A stretch of 64,000 nucleotides of DNA from Planococcus circulans (GCF_020023385.1 NZ_JAIQCL010000005.1:124001-188000); one strand, 5' to 3'; counted from the stretch's first letter, positions 50,693 to 59,966 are shown. The notes: generated by a model not told the origin, from the letters alone. Made by a program: numbers and translations.

Positions 50693-51736
50693 TTATTCCG
50701 CTCCTTTCAAGTATGGCTGGGCGATTTCCCGCGTGATTTTGCCTTTTTTCAACAGCTCCTGGACAGACGTTTCCATCATGTGCATACCGGACGCCCGGTT
50801 CGTCAGGATGACGTTCGGGATCTGGTGGACTTTCTCGGAGCGGATCAAATTGGCGATGGCCGGATTGGAAATCATGATTTCGGTTGCGGCGACGCGGCCT
50901 TTGCCGTCAGAAGTCGGCAGCAGGCGCTGGGAAATGACCGCTTTGATGATGCCGCCGAGCTGCGTCCGGATCTGTGCATGCTGTTCGTGCGGGAAGACGT
51001 CGATGATCCGCTCGATGGTCGATGCGGCACTCGACGTATGGAGCGTCCCCATGACCAAGTGGCCGGTTTCAGCAGCGGTGATCGCGGTGGTGATCGTTTC
51101 CAGATCCCGCATTTCACCGACCAGGATGACATCCGGATCTTGCCGAAGTGCAGCACGCAGGCCATTGGCAAATGAATTCGTATCAAAGCCGACTTCGCGC
51201 TGGTCAATGACCGAGGTGCCGTGTTTGTGCATATACTCGATTGGATCTTCCAACGTGATGATGTGCTTGGTCATGTGTTCATTCATGTAGCGGATCATGG
51301 CGGCCAGTGTCGTCGATTTACCGGAACCGGTCGGACCTGTCACCAAGATCAATCCTTGGTGCGTATCCGCCAATTTTTTTAAGGTATCCGGCATCTGCAG
51401 ATCGTCGATTGTGGGAATTCGGGACGGAATGGTCCGGAACGCATGGGAAATGGAACCGCGCTGATGGAATGAGTTGACGCGGTAACGCGCCACACCGGGA
51501 ATCGAGTAGGAATAATCCATCTCGCCTTTTTCCAGGAAGGTGTCCCATAAGGATTCCGGCATCAGCGCTTTGGCGATCGCCATGGTGTCGTCCGGCATCA
51601 GTTTTTTGTCACCGAACTGGATCAAGGTGCCGTTCATCCGGAAAATCGGAGGAATACCGGTGGTCATATGGATATCGGAAACATTCCGCTCTTTGGCTTC
51701 AGTCAATACATGGTCGATGAAAGTTGTCGTAGTCAT
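50693..51736 (-). CDS. pilT: PilT retraction ATPase
   Basis: Hexameric ATPase that depolymerises the pilus, giving twitching motility or DNA uptake force. 347 residues with Walker A GPTGSGKSTTLAAMI, Asp box ITLEDPIEYMH, Walker B ILVGEMRDLETI, His box GHLVMGTLHT. The C-terminal AIANLIRS corresponds to the retraction signature AIRNLIRE. A PilT is unusual beside comG-type machines and points to a true retractable pilus. Confidence 0.96.
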   Translation of the reverse strand: MTTTTFIDHVLTEAKERNVSDIHMTTGIPPIFRMNGTLIQFGDKKLMPDDTMAIAKALMPESLWDTFLEKGEMDYSYSIPGVARYRVNSFHQRGSISHAFRTIPSRIPTIDDLQMPDTLKKLADTHQGLILVTGPTGSGKSTTLAAMIRYMNEHMTKHIITLEDPIEYMHKHGTSVIDQREVGFDTNSFANGLRAALRQDPDVILVGEMRDLETITTAITAAETGHLVMGTLHTSSAASTIERIIDVFPHEQHAQIRTQLGGIIKAVISQRLLPTSDGKGRVAATEIMISNPAIANLIRSEKVHQIPNVILTNRASGMHMMETSVQELLKKGKITREIAQPYLKGAE

Positions 51737-51737
51737 A

Positions 51738-53396
51738 TTAGTCTGTCATGGCAACGCGAAGTACTTCTTCCGTCGTTGTCATGCCCTCCTTTACTTTTAA
51801 TAAGCCGTCGTCGATGAGGAAGATGGTTTTATTTCTTATCGCGATTTCACGGATTTCCGCTGCGGTGCCGCCGCGGTTGATGACGTCTTTGATGGCTTCG
51901 TCCACCACCAGCACTTCGTGGATCGCCATGCGGCCTTTGTAGCCACTCATATTGCATTGCGGGCAGCCTTTGCCGCGTGCGATGGTGTCGATCTGGATGC
52001 CGCGCTTGGCGAAAATCTCTTTTTCGCGAACCGTCGCTTCCTGTGTTTCACGGCAGTCACGGCACACGCGGCGTATGAGACGCTGTGCCACAACTGCGTT
52101 CAAGGAAGCTGTCACGAGGAAAGGCTCGATGCCCATGTCCATCAAGCGGGTGATTGACGCAATTGAATCGTTGGTGTGGATCGTGCTCAGCACCAAATGC
52201 CCAGTTAGTGAAGCCCGTATGGAAATGTCAGCTGTTTCCTTGTCGCGGATTTCCCCGACCATGACGATGTCGGGATCCTGGCGCAAAATCGACCGTAACC
52301 CTGCCGCGAACGTCAAACCGACATTGGCGTTCACTTGGATCTGGTTGATGCCTTCCAGTTGGTACTCGACCGGGTCTTCAACGGTGATGATATTGACTTC
52401 CTCGGAATTCAACTTGTTCAGCGCCGCATACAAGGTCGATGATTTCCCTGAACCCGTCGGACCGGAAATGAGGATGATGCCGTTCGGTTTGTCGATCTCG
52501 CGCATAAAGCGTTCCATGTTCACATCGTTAAAGCCAAGCTTCGAAATATCCGTTAGGTTTTGGCTCAAGTCCAAAATCCGCATGACGATCTTTTCGCCGA
52601 AAACGGTCGGCAGGGACGATACGCGCAAATCGATGGCACGGAAATCAACTGTGGTCTTGATCCGGCCATCCTGCGGAATGCGGTTTTCCGTGATGTCCAG
52701 GTTCGCCAAAATCTTGATGCGTGCCGTGATCATCTGCTGCATGGTCTTCGGCAGGATCCGCTCGGTGCGGAGGGTGCCGTCGATCCGGTAACGCACCAGG
52801 ATGCGGTTTTCCTGCGGGTCAAAATGGACGTCGCTGGCTTTTTGCGAAACGGCGTTCGACAGGATCTGGTTGACCAGCCGGACAATCGGCGCATCCAGGT
52901 CGTTCAATTCACTTTGCTGCTCTTCTGCCATCTGCGGCAATTCTTCCAACAGTTCATCATACGATTCTTCATCGTAGTATTTTGCAATGGTTTTGACGAT
53001 GTCTTCTTTTGAAGCGATCGTCGGTTCGATCTGGAAGCCGGTCGTCAGCCGAAGATCATCAATGGTGATGAAATCCGTCGGGTCGTTCATGGCAATAAAC
53101 AGCCGGTCGCCTTCAGTTTTAAGCGGTACCAGCAGTTTGCGCTTGGCGAACTCCTTCGGCACCACATTGAACAGCATCGGATCGAACGGATAGCGGAACA
53201 GCGAGACATGTGGAATGCCGAGCTGCACTTCCAGTGTTTCGATCAATTGCTGCTCGGTGATGATGCCGCGCTGGAGCAAGGCATCACCCAACTTCTGATC
53301 GTTCTGTTTGCCGTTCAGCGTTTCCTGCAAATCCGCTTGTGTCAATAACCCTTGTTCGACTAAGATGTCGCCTAACCTTCTTCTGACAATCGCCAT
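51738..53396 (-). CDS. pilB: PilB extension ATPase with MshEN c-di-GMP-binding N-domain
   Basis: 552 residues. Residues about 6-65 contain two tandem MshEN-like motifs: RRLGDILVEQGLLTQADLQ...Q and KLGDALLQRGIITEQQL...Q, the pattern that binds c-di-GMP in MshE. The ATPase has Walker A GPTGSGKSSTLYAAL, Asp box ITVEDPVEYQLEG, Walker B VMVGEIRDKETA and a zinc tetracysteine CRDC ... CPQC. It powers pilin polymerisation. One base before pilT. Confidence 0.95.
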   Translation of the reverse strand: MAIVRRRLGDILVEQGLLTQADLQETLNGKQNDQKLGDALLQRGIITEQQLIETLEVQLGIPHVSLFRYPFDPMLFNVVPKEFAKRKLLVPLKTEGDRLFIAMNDPTDFITIDDLRLTTGFQIEPTIASKEDIVKTIAKYYDEESYDELLEELPQMAEEQQSELNDLDAPIVRLVNQILSNAVSQKASDVHFDPQENRILVRYRIDGTLRTERILPKTMQQMITARIKILANLDITENRIPQDGRIKTTVDFRAIDLRVSSLPTVFGEKIVMRILDLSQNLTDISKLGFNDVNMERFMREIDKPNGIILISGPTGSGKSSTLYAALNKLNSEEVNIITVEDPVEYQLEGINQIQVNANVGLTFAAGLRSILRQDPDIVMVGEIRDKETADISIRASLTGHLVLSTIHTNDSIASITRLMDMGIEPFLVTASLNAVVAQRLIRRVCRDCRETQEATVREKEIFAKRGIQIDTIARGKGCPQCNMSGYKGRMAIHEVLVVDEAIKDVINRGGTAAEIREIAIRNKTIFLIDDGLLKVKEGMTTTEEVLRVAMTD

Positions 53397-53418
53397 TTCG
53401 ATCTCTCCTTCCTTGCAC

Positions 53419-55014
53419 TTACTCTGTTACGATCTTGCCGCCTTTATCATAGACCGGTTTTTTATCGGGTTTATCCGGATCGGTTGCCGGATCAGTTGGT
53501 GCCGGCACGTCGTGTGCGCCGTCTCCGTCCCTATCGATAAAGCCTGGTTGGCCGGTTGTCGGAACTTCCGGAGTAACGGTGCCGTCGTGGACACCATCGC
53601 CATTTTCATCAATAAAGCCTGGTTGGCCGACTGTTGGAGCGGTCGGCGGTACGGTTGTTCCGTCATGGACACCGTCTCCATCGGCATCGACAAATCCGGG
53701 TTGCCCGGAAGTCGGCGGTGTTGTCGGACCATCATGGATCCCATCGCCATTCGCATCCACAAAACCCGGTTGTCCCGCTATAGGCGTCGTCGTGGTACCG
53801 TCATGGATGCCGTCTCCATTGGCATCGATGAATCCAGGTTCACCGGCGACTGGAACTGTAGCTTCCGGCGCTGCAGGCTGCGTGAGTGGATAGACTTCCA
53901 CACGGTGGACTGGCGGATAAAAATCATTCGATACCGTCTCGACTTCCAATGGTTCATCATCTTCCAGAATCGTCCGGATGACATTCAGCCGCTTGCCGGA
54001 CAAGCCTGTTTCTTCGACTTTATTGCCACTCGTGACAAATGCACTGTATTGCTTGATCAAGCGCGGCTGGATATCCGTTTCTTCCGTAATGCCGATGGCG
54101 TAGGAATAGACGAACGGATAACCGCTGATGGATGCGTTCACTGAATCGCTGGATTTCGACAGATTCAACGTGAACGAACTGTCATTCGGATTGGTGAAGA
54201 CAAAGTCGATTGCAAGCTGGCGGTTGATCGCCGCTTCCTGTCCAAGCGGAATCGAAGCGGGAACCTGTGAACCGATGCTGCGTTCATCTATTTGGAAATT
54301 GGTCTGCAGCAATGCGCCATAAATGGCTGAAGCGATTTGCGTCAGCTCCCCATCACTGATATCTGTCAGCGGAAGCTCCGCAATAAATTCAAGAAATGAA
54401 AACTGTGTTCCCGGTGCTAATTGGATGCCGTCCAGGGCATCGATGACCGTTGAACTGTTGAGGCTTGAGAAACTTGCCGGAAATACCACATCCGACACTT
54501 TTTCACGGGATAAGCTGAGGCTGTCATCGCTGATTGCTACATTCGTTTTTGTCTGCCCTACCTGGAGTGCTGTTTCCAGCTTCTCATTGATAGCTTCTAC
54601 GTCTGCTTCCGAAAAAGCGGCGACGGGGAAATGCTCGGCTAAGAACGCCCCGGTTGTATCCGGCGACAGCTGGAAAACAAAGCCGTTCTGCGAACCGGTC
54701 TCTGCACTGCCCACTGTTTCATCGAGTAAAATCTGCGCATTTTCCAGTGGGTACTGTTCTGTTGCATCCTGGTAAGTGACATGCAGTTCAGCATCTGCGC
54801 GCCAAGTTTCTGACTGGCCGGCAAACAGCATTTTCGCTGAGGCCACTTCCATATTGGAAACATCGGTCGTGCCGATATACGTGTTGTCGCCGAATTCCTC
54901 TGTCGGAAACAGCCAGTTATCCACAGCATAAGCGCCCGCATTGGTCGCTCCGAATACGAATAGCGCTAAGCCGAAAACGGCTGCAAAAGTCAATCCAAAT
55001 AATTTATTGTCCAC
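53419..55014 (-). CDS. VanW-like membrane-anchored protein with five Ca-type DxNxDGxxDG repeats
   Basis: 531 residues from a GTG at 55014 (GAGGAG upstream). One N-terminal membrane helix (LFGLTFAAVFGLALFVFGA), an extracellular region, then a VanW-like segment (LAPGTQFSFLEFI, LTQIASAIYGALLQTNFQID) around 210-310. The C-terminal 120 residues contain five repeats of GQPGF-I/V-D-x-N/D-GDG-x-HDG, about 22 residues each, resembling thrombospondin-3/dockerin calcium loops, separated by Pro/Thr linkers. No LPXTG or wall anchor. Between pilB and minor pilin genes, so a pilus-linked surface or tip role is inferred. Longer ATG starts at 55041/55038 lack a ribosome site. Confidence 0.82.
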   Translation of the reverse strand: MDNKLFGLTFAAVFGLALFVFGATNAGAYAVDNWLFPTEEFGDNTYIGTTDVSNMEVASAKMLFAGQSETWRADAELHVTYQDATEQYPLENAQILLDETVGSAETGSQNGFVFQLSPDTTGAFLAEHFPVAAFSEADVEAINEKLETALQVGQTKTNVAISDDSLSLSREKVSDVVFPASFSSLNSSTVIDALDGIQLAPGTQFSFLEFIAELPLTDISDGELTQIASAIYGALLQTNFQIDERSIGSQVPASIPLGQEAAINRQLAIDFVFTNPNDSSFTLNLSKSSDSVNASISGYPFVYSYAIGITEETDIQPRLIKQYSAFVTSGNKVEETGLSGKRLNVIRTILEDDEPLEVETVSNDFYPPVHRVEVYPLTQPAAPEATVPVAGEPGFIDANGDGIHDGTTTTPIAGQPGFVDANGDGIHDGPTTPPTSGQPGFVDADGDGVHDGTTVPPTAPTVGQPGFIDENGDGVHDGTVTPEVPTTGQPGFIDRDGDGAHDVPAPTDPATDPDKPDKKPVYDKGGKIVTE

Positions 55015-55414
55015 GGGTAATCTCCTCTCGATCGGCATCAATCGACTGCATACCGAACGGTTTCGGCTTTTCTATTGGTGCTTCAGCAACAGGCGTTTCT
55101 TCTGTTGTCGCCAAATAGGTTTTGGTGTTTTTCTGCTTTTGCTCGCGGCGCTCTTCCATCATGCGCTGCTTTTCGTTTTGCTCTTTTTCGACCAGCTTCA
55201 TGAAGATGAAAGCGGCCAGAAACGACACACCCAGCAAAGCCAAAGCCACGATGTACCAGGCATACGCTCCCTGCATCAGTATCGCAATCCCGGCAGCGGC
55301 AAGTCCGCCTCCGGCAATGGTCATCCGCTTAGCGAGCGGCACCTGTTTGAAAAGTAGGTAAGTAAGCGGCAAAACCACTGCCGCCAGAATGATGAAAATC
55401 AGTATGCGTATCAT
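55004..55414 (-). CDS. Small membrane protein of unknown function in the pilus cluster
   Basis: 136 residues: three hydrophobic segments (about 3-22, 30-48, 52-71), then a charged cytosolic helix (KLVEKEQNEKQRMMEERREQ) and a Pro/Glu-rich tail. I recognise no family. Translation of the VanW-like gene starts within its last codons. The topology suggests a platform or regulatory partner, but this is a guess from position. Confidence 0.75.
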   Translation of the reverse strand: MIRILIFIILAAVVLPLTYLLFKQVPLAKRMTIAGGGLAAAGIAILMQGAYAWYIVALALLGVSFLAAFIFMKLVEKEQNEKQRMMEERREQKQKNTKTYLATTEETPVAEAPIEKPKPFGMQSIDADREEITRGQ

Positions 55415-55447
55415 AAAAGTCCTCCTAATGCCTTGTTGTTTTTCGTA

Positions 55448-56950
55448 TTAATAATCGACTTCAAAATCAAAATTTGTATCGACAACTATGGGTGACGAGA
55501 TCGGAACGGTTTGGGTGCTTTTGATGGAGATGCCACAATTCTCCAGGAACGTAGCATAATTGATATTTCTTTTCACGAACAAAGCGGTCCGTTTTTCCGC
55601 ATCCAATCCTGTAAGTTTAAATGTCTTTTCAGGAACCGCAGAATAATAAATAATCATTCCGCTGTTCGTCACTTCAATAGTAGAAGCCAATCGATCCAAA
55701 TCCGCTTGACGAATTCTGTCTATATCCATACAGAGCCTTGAGTAGTTGTCGATTTGAAATTGTCCGCCTACATACAAACGTGAATCACTGCCTGCATCAT
55801 TTCCGAGGACCATCAAATTGGTATAGTACAAGTTTTTGATGTTACCTCCAACATTCATTTCTTTTAAAACAATCGTTTGTTTAGACATATTTTTCCCTAA
55901 GTTGTTCATGTTCTGCTCTGTGGTTAACGTACCACTGATGATCAGGTTTCCATTCACCAAGTTGTTCATATTGGATGTTGCCCCCGTATCACTTGCTTTT
56001 ACTACAACATTAGTTCCTAAAAAATCAATAGAGTTGCAGTTGGATGTACAGACATTCTTCTGAAAATCATCTACGTGTACCCAAAAGTCAACTGGATTTT
56101 TTCCAGCTGCCGTAACTTTTGCAATAAACGCGGATAGTTTTTCGTCGCCGGTCATTTTGCATTCATATGGTGCAATCGCTGTATTTGCAATGACGCTTGC
56201 CAGCAAGGTATCACAGGATTGAGTAGGCGGAGTCAATTTGAAAATATCCTGATAAGTAGCGTTTTCATTGCCTGAAATGATTTCTTGATCTACATTGTAA
56301 ACTTCACCCGGATTCAAAAATGAAGTTGGAATAGTTACAGTAAATAAAGAGTTTAAGGTTTTAGGAGAACTCAGTGACGTCCCTTTCACTTCCATTTCCA
56401 CTTCTAGTTTGCCCTTGCTCACTATGCGATCGATTAACACGTTGCTAAGCAATCTAAGTTCATTATCTGTATAAGTGACGTTCATCAACTTCCATGTTTC
56501 TGGAGTGTATTTGGTTTGGGTCGAAGTGAACGGTTCCGTAGGTACTCCGTTGATTTTGATTAATTCATTGACTTTAACCAGAATTTTTTCCACATATAGC
56601 CGCTTCATTTGAAGGTCGATATTTTGTTCCCACGCTTTTCGTTCAGCTGAGGTATCACAGGCCGTTTTATTGCTCGAATACAAACAAGCGACAATTTTAT
56701 CCAGCTCCAAGCGAGTCTGGTTTAATACTTCTTGCTTGATCAAATCAAGTGATCGTTCGAAATCGGTTGAATAGTAGAGGATACCCATCTCAGCAGCGGC
56801 TACCGATTGATTGGAAAGATCAACTGTCTTTTCTTGTTTAGCGTTATTCAGAGAACCAGATATAAAAGCTACAGAGATACCCATTACCAAAACGACTAGC
56901 AATAAAACGATAACTAATGCGTAGCCCTTTTCATTTCCCTTGTACTTCAT
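55448..56950 (-). CDS. Large minor pilin, PilX/GspK-like, lacking Glu5
   Basis: 500 residues. The prepilin leader KYKGNEKG is followed by YALVIVLLLVVLVMGISVAF; position +5 is Ile, not the usual Glu. Missing Glu5 is the hallmark of GspK-type tip subunits, which lack a neighbour above them. The head is large and has nine cysteines (ACLYSS, TACDTS, QSCDT, YECKM, NVCTSNCNS, LCMD, NCGI), allowing disulfides. Low GC (55861-55920 has 19 of 60). Probably the tip adhesin or initiator. Confidence 0.82.
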   Translation of the reverse strand: MKYKGNEKGYALVIVLLLVVLVMGISVAFISGSLNNAKQEKTVDLSNQSVAAAEMGILYYSTDFERSLDLIKQEVLNQTRLELDKIVACLYSSNKTACDTSAERKAWEQNIDLQMKRLYVEKILVKVNELIKINGVPTEPFTSTQTKYTPETWKLMNVTYTDNELRLLSNVLIDRIVSKGKLEVEMEVKGTSLSSPKTLNSLFTVTIPTSFLNPGEVYNVDQEIISGNENATYQDIFKLTPPTQSCDTLLASVIANTAIAPYECKMTGDEKLSAFIAKVTAAGKNPVDFWVHVDDFQKNVCTSNCNSIDFLGTNVVVKASDTGATSNMNNLVNGNLIISGTLTTEQNMNNLGKNMSKQTIVLKEMNVGGNIKNLYYTNLMVLGNDAGSDSRLYVGGQFQIDNYSRLCMDIDRIRQADLDRLASTIEVTNSGMIIYYSAVPEKTFKLTGLDAEKRTALFVKRNINYATFLENCGISIKSTQTVPISSPIVVDTNFDFEVDY

Positions 56951-56969
56951 CGCTCGCTCCCCTTTAGCC

Positions 56970-57443
56970 CTAATTGGTCAAAATCCTTGTTAGAGTCGTT
57001 TTGACTTCAACCGACCTTGTAGATTTGATAGGGTCGGCAACTTTTAAAACCAAATCTACATGTTTGTTCTTTGGATCGATTTTCGTTGACGGATCCCAAT
57101 TTGCAAACTCTATGCCATTAATTGTTCCACTGTAAAGGTAGTTAGTATCTGTCAAGTTCATGAACCCTTCACATACAATAGCTGCTCCAGAATCATTGCA
57201 AGTCTTTATTTCAGGTATAGCGCCGCTTGTTCTCAAATAATAATAGTCATTTTTCCGGTGTTTATTGGTGAGTTTGGTTACTACAAGGTTTGCTTCTTGC
57301 TGCAGCTGTGTTTTGCTGGTTTCTACCGCTGAGTGTTTAAAAGCAATTGACAGTGTAGTCCAGGCAATGGACGCTATGATAGAGACCAGTACTAGCCCAG
57401 CAAGCAATTCGACTAAGGTGACTCCTTTTTGATTCAACTTCAA
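56970..57443 (-). CDS. Minor pilin, PilW/GspJ-like
   Basis: 157 residues. Prepilin site NQKG/VTLVELLAGLVLVSIIASIAW with Glu5; head with two cysteines (KTCNDSGAAIVCEG) that could form a disulfide. I chose a TTG start at 57443 because GGGAGGTG lies six bases upstream; it begins one base after the stop of the preceding minor pilin gene. The longer frame from 57497 runs over that gene. Confidence 0.82.
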   Translation of the reverse strand: MKLNQKGVTLVELLAGLVLVSIIASIAWTTLSIAFKHSAVETSKTQLQQEANLVVTKLTNKHRKNDYYYLRTSGAIPEIKTCNDSGAAIVCEGFMNLTDTNYLYSGTINGIEFANWDPSTKIDPKNKHVDLVLKVADPIKSTRSVEVKTTLTRILTN

Positions 57444-57444
57444 C

Positions 57445-58044
57445 TTATCCACCTCCCGGCTTTTTAGCCACATACCGGATATAAGAATAAGTCTCACTAC
57501 TCATGTGATAACTTCCATTAAGGGAACTTTTGTTACTAAAAACTTTTAAATGAATTTTGTGCAATTTAGTGCGATCACCTTTTGCACATGGAATTTTGCT
57601 TCCCACTCCACTTGCAGCTGGATCTTTAAATAAAAAAGGTTCGCACTGGAGGTAAACATCCATTTCGTAGCGATACTCACCTTCTTTCTTATAACGAATA
57701 AAGGAGGCCATGGTATACGGTGTTGCAACAACCGAATTTTCACTATCTTCGATGTACCCTAAAGCTTGCATCTCTGTTTTTATTTTTTCTTTAGAAAGAA
57801 ACTGAGGTTCCAGTGATGTTGGATCGGTCGGACTAGTGACTAAAATTTTTTCCCACTTAGACGATGTTATAGAAGAAGCCATCTCCTGCCTCGCCAGGTT
57901 CATGGTATCCAGTTTGGTTTCTGTTTTCGCGTTAAATAAGGTCATTTGAGGGAAGATGGACATAATGCCGACGAACAGGATGCCTAATATGACCACCGCT
58001 GCCAATACTTCGACTAAGGTTAATCCTTTATCATTCATACTCAT
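57445..58044 (-). CDS. Minor pilin, PilV/GspI-like
   Basis: 199 residues from the ATG at 58044 (AGGAGGTG six bases upstream). Prepilin site NDKG/LTLVEVLAAVVILGILFVGI with Glu5, then a head with FFNAK/ETKLDTMNLARQEMASS-type helix and later beta strands, two cysteines (QCEPF, IPCAKG). First gene of the minor-pilin to pilC stretch; I find no clear promoter in the AT-rich 58060-58228. Confidence 0.83.
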   Translation of the reverse strand: MSMNDKGLTLVEVLAAVVILGILFVGIMSIFPQMTLFNAKTETKLDTMNLARQEMASSITSSKWEKILVTSPTDPTSLEPQFLSKEKIKTEMQALGYIEDSENSVVATPYTMASFIRYKKEGEYRYEMDVYLQCEPFLFKDPAASGVGSKIPCAKGDRTKLHKIHLKVFSNKSSLNGSYHMSSETYSYIRYVAKKPGGG

Positions 58045-58228
58045 CGGCTTCACCTCCTCAAACGTACATGAATATATACCTTTTTATTCCTATTAAAAGA
58101 AACTTTTTATCTAAATATCAACTTAGCTACATTATTACATTCTTTCCGCCCCATTGAACAGTGTTTTATCATGAACTTCAAAATTTATTGTTAAAAATAA
58201 CAATAAAACTCTTTTCAAAATAGGAAAA

Positions 58229-58264
58229 AAGACTACAGCAGGAAATCTCTCCTGCTGTAGTCTT
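58229..58264 (-). terminator. Intrinsic terminator of the GGDEF gene
   Basis: Minus-strand AGACTACAGCAGGAG-AGATTT-CCTGCTGTAGTCT followed by TTTTTTCC, overlapping the gene end. It isolates this gene from the minor pilin transcript. Confidence 0.9.
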
Positions 58265-59966
58265 ATTTTGAATAGGCCGCTACTTTATTGCGGCCGGCTT
58301 GTTTGGCTCCAATATACAAGGCTCTATCTGCATTCCGGATTAGCGACATGCCTTCATCGCTGTCTTCCGGCGCAGTGGATACCCCGATGCTTAAAGTGAT
58401 GTGGACAATCTGTTTGCCCCGGTCATCTCCCAGATCACTCTCAATGAGGAATTCATGTTTTTCGATGCGTCTGCGCAAGTTTTCAGCGAGCAGCATGGCC
58501 AGGTCCTTGCTGTAGTCCGCGAGCAATACTACAAATTCTTCACCACCGTAACGAGCGATGGTTCCTTCTTCGCCGATTTCCTCTGTGAGGATAGCAGCCA
58601 GTTGAACCAAAATATCATTGCCGCTTTGGTGGCCGTAGCGATCATTGATGCTCTTGAAATGATCGATGTCCATCATGATCAGCGACAGCTGCTCCAGATT
58701 GCCTTTATGCATATCTGCGATACAGCTTTCCAGACTTTCATCCAAATAGCGGTAATTGTATAATTTAGTCAGTCCACAACGTTCGCTTTTTGCGATGACT
58801 TTTTGCATATAGCTGGTTTTTTCCAGCGATACGGCAAAATACGTACTCAGGATTTCCAAAATCTGCAGCTGATGCTTAGTAAAAGCGTATCTCTTTCTCG
58901 ATGCCAATACCAGTACGCCTTCTGTTTTGTTATTACGGGCAATCGGCGTAGCCATCAAGCTTTCCGTATCTTTCGGAAGGTTTCCGGTGTTCAGGTCCCG
59001 CCACTGGCTTTTTTCGTCATAAATATAAGCCTCATTGGTGATGATAACTCTGCCGGCAATTCCTTTATTATAAGGAATCGAAGCAATTTTACGCGGCTGC
59101 AGCTGATTGTTTTCATAAATCCGCAGCATCTGTTGCTGGCCATCCCGGTAATCGATGACATAAGCGTATTCAACTTTAAACATCTTAGCCACCTGCACGA
59201 CAAACTGGTCGAGCACTTCATCGGTTTCCAAGCGGTCAGCAAGCTGATGGCCAATGGCTCCGGCTCTTTTCAAATCAATATTCACTTGTTCGGAGCTGGT
59301 GTAGCGCTTCATGACAGCGGCCATGATAAAAAATGGAACGCCCAGTAAAACAAGTGCCGGAACCCCAATATGCGATTCAAAGATGTACAAAGAAACCGCA
59401 AATGGGAAAATTACCAGCATCAAGGCAAAATCCCAGATGGCATCGATAGAAAAGAATTTGCTGCGATTGCCGGTCGTATAATCATATAACTTATAGATGA
59501 CTTGATTGCTGACAACGGAAACCACTTGGAATATCAAGCCGTAGACAATGACATGCGACAATTCCAGGGATCCGATTTGACCGCCAGCACCGATATAAGC
59601 GAGTCCAGCGATGAGGGAAACCAGGAAGAACATCAATGAGTTGAATGGAATCCGAAGCGATTGTTCTTCATTCGTCCGGATTCGGTACAGCACAATCAGC
59701 ATCGAGGCTTGGGACACCAGCATTTCGATAAAAAGGCCATACTTCAGGAACAAGGCCACCGTCACCCATTGCACCAAAAAAGTCGAAGCGCCGTTGATGT
59801 TCATCGGCATCAAGCTCATCAATACAAAAAACAGCACATACGCCAGTAAATTCCACGGGTCGGCTACAGATGGCGGGAAGAAATGATAAACAAGCACAAG
59901 GCCAGCTGGAACTATTATGGCCCATAGGCACCAAAGAATTTTTTTTCGTGTTAAATTTCTCCCCAT
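58263..59966 (-). CDS. Membrane GAF-GGDEF diguanylate cyclase
   Basis: Makes c-di-GMP from two GTP. 567 residues: six or so membrane helices over 1-215, a GAF domain about 235-385 (YNKGIAGRVIITNEAYIY, LMATPIARNNKTEGVLVLA), then GGDEF domain with LIMMDIDHFKSINDRYGHQSG and the active loop RYGGEEF. No RxxD inhibitory I-site precedes the loop (sequence there is GEEGTIA). The N-terminal sensor is unassigned. It borders the pilus cluster whose PilB has a c-di-GMP-binding domain. Confidence 0.92.
   Translation of the reverse strand: MGRNLTRKKILWCLWAIIVPAGLVLVYHFFPPSVADPWNLLAYVLFFVLMSLMPMNINGASTFLVQWVTVALFLKYGLFIEMLVSQASMLIVLYRIRTNEEQSLRIPFNSLMFFLVSLIAGLAYIGAGGQIGSLELSHVIVYGLIFQVVSVVSNQVIYKLYDYTTGNRSKFFSIDAIWDFALMLVIFPFAVSLYIFESHIGVPALVLLGVPFFIMAAVMKRYTSSEQVNIDLKRAGAIGHQLADRLETDEVLDQFVVQVAKMFKVEYAYVIDYRDGQQQMLRIYENNQLQPRKIASIPYNKGIAGRVIITNEAYIYDEKSQWRDLNTGNLPKDTESLMATPIARNNKTEGVLVLASRKRYAFTKHQLQILEILSTYFAVSLEKTSYMQKVIAKSERCGLTKLYNYRYLDESLESCIADMHKGNLEQLSLIMMDIDHFKSINDRYGHQSGNDILVQLAAILTEEIGEEGTIARYGGEEFVVLLADYSKDLAMLLAENLRRRIEKHEFLIESDLGDDRGKQIVHITLSIGVSTAPEDSDEGMSLIRNADRALYIGAKQAGRNKVAAYSK

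Noticed and set aside
53427..53893. Alternative-frame ORFs across the calcium-repeat region
   Set aside because: The repeated DNA keeps all frames open; only the minus-strand frame gives the membrane helix, VanW-like part and DxNxDG repeats in one protein.
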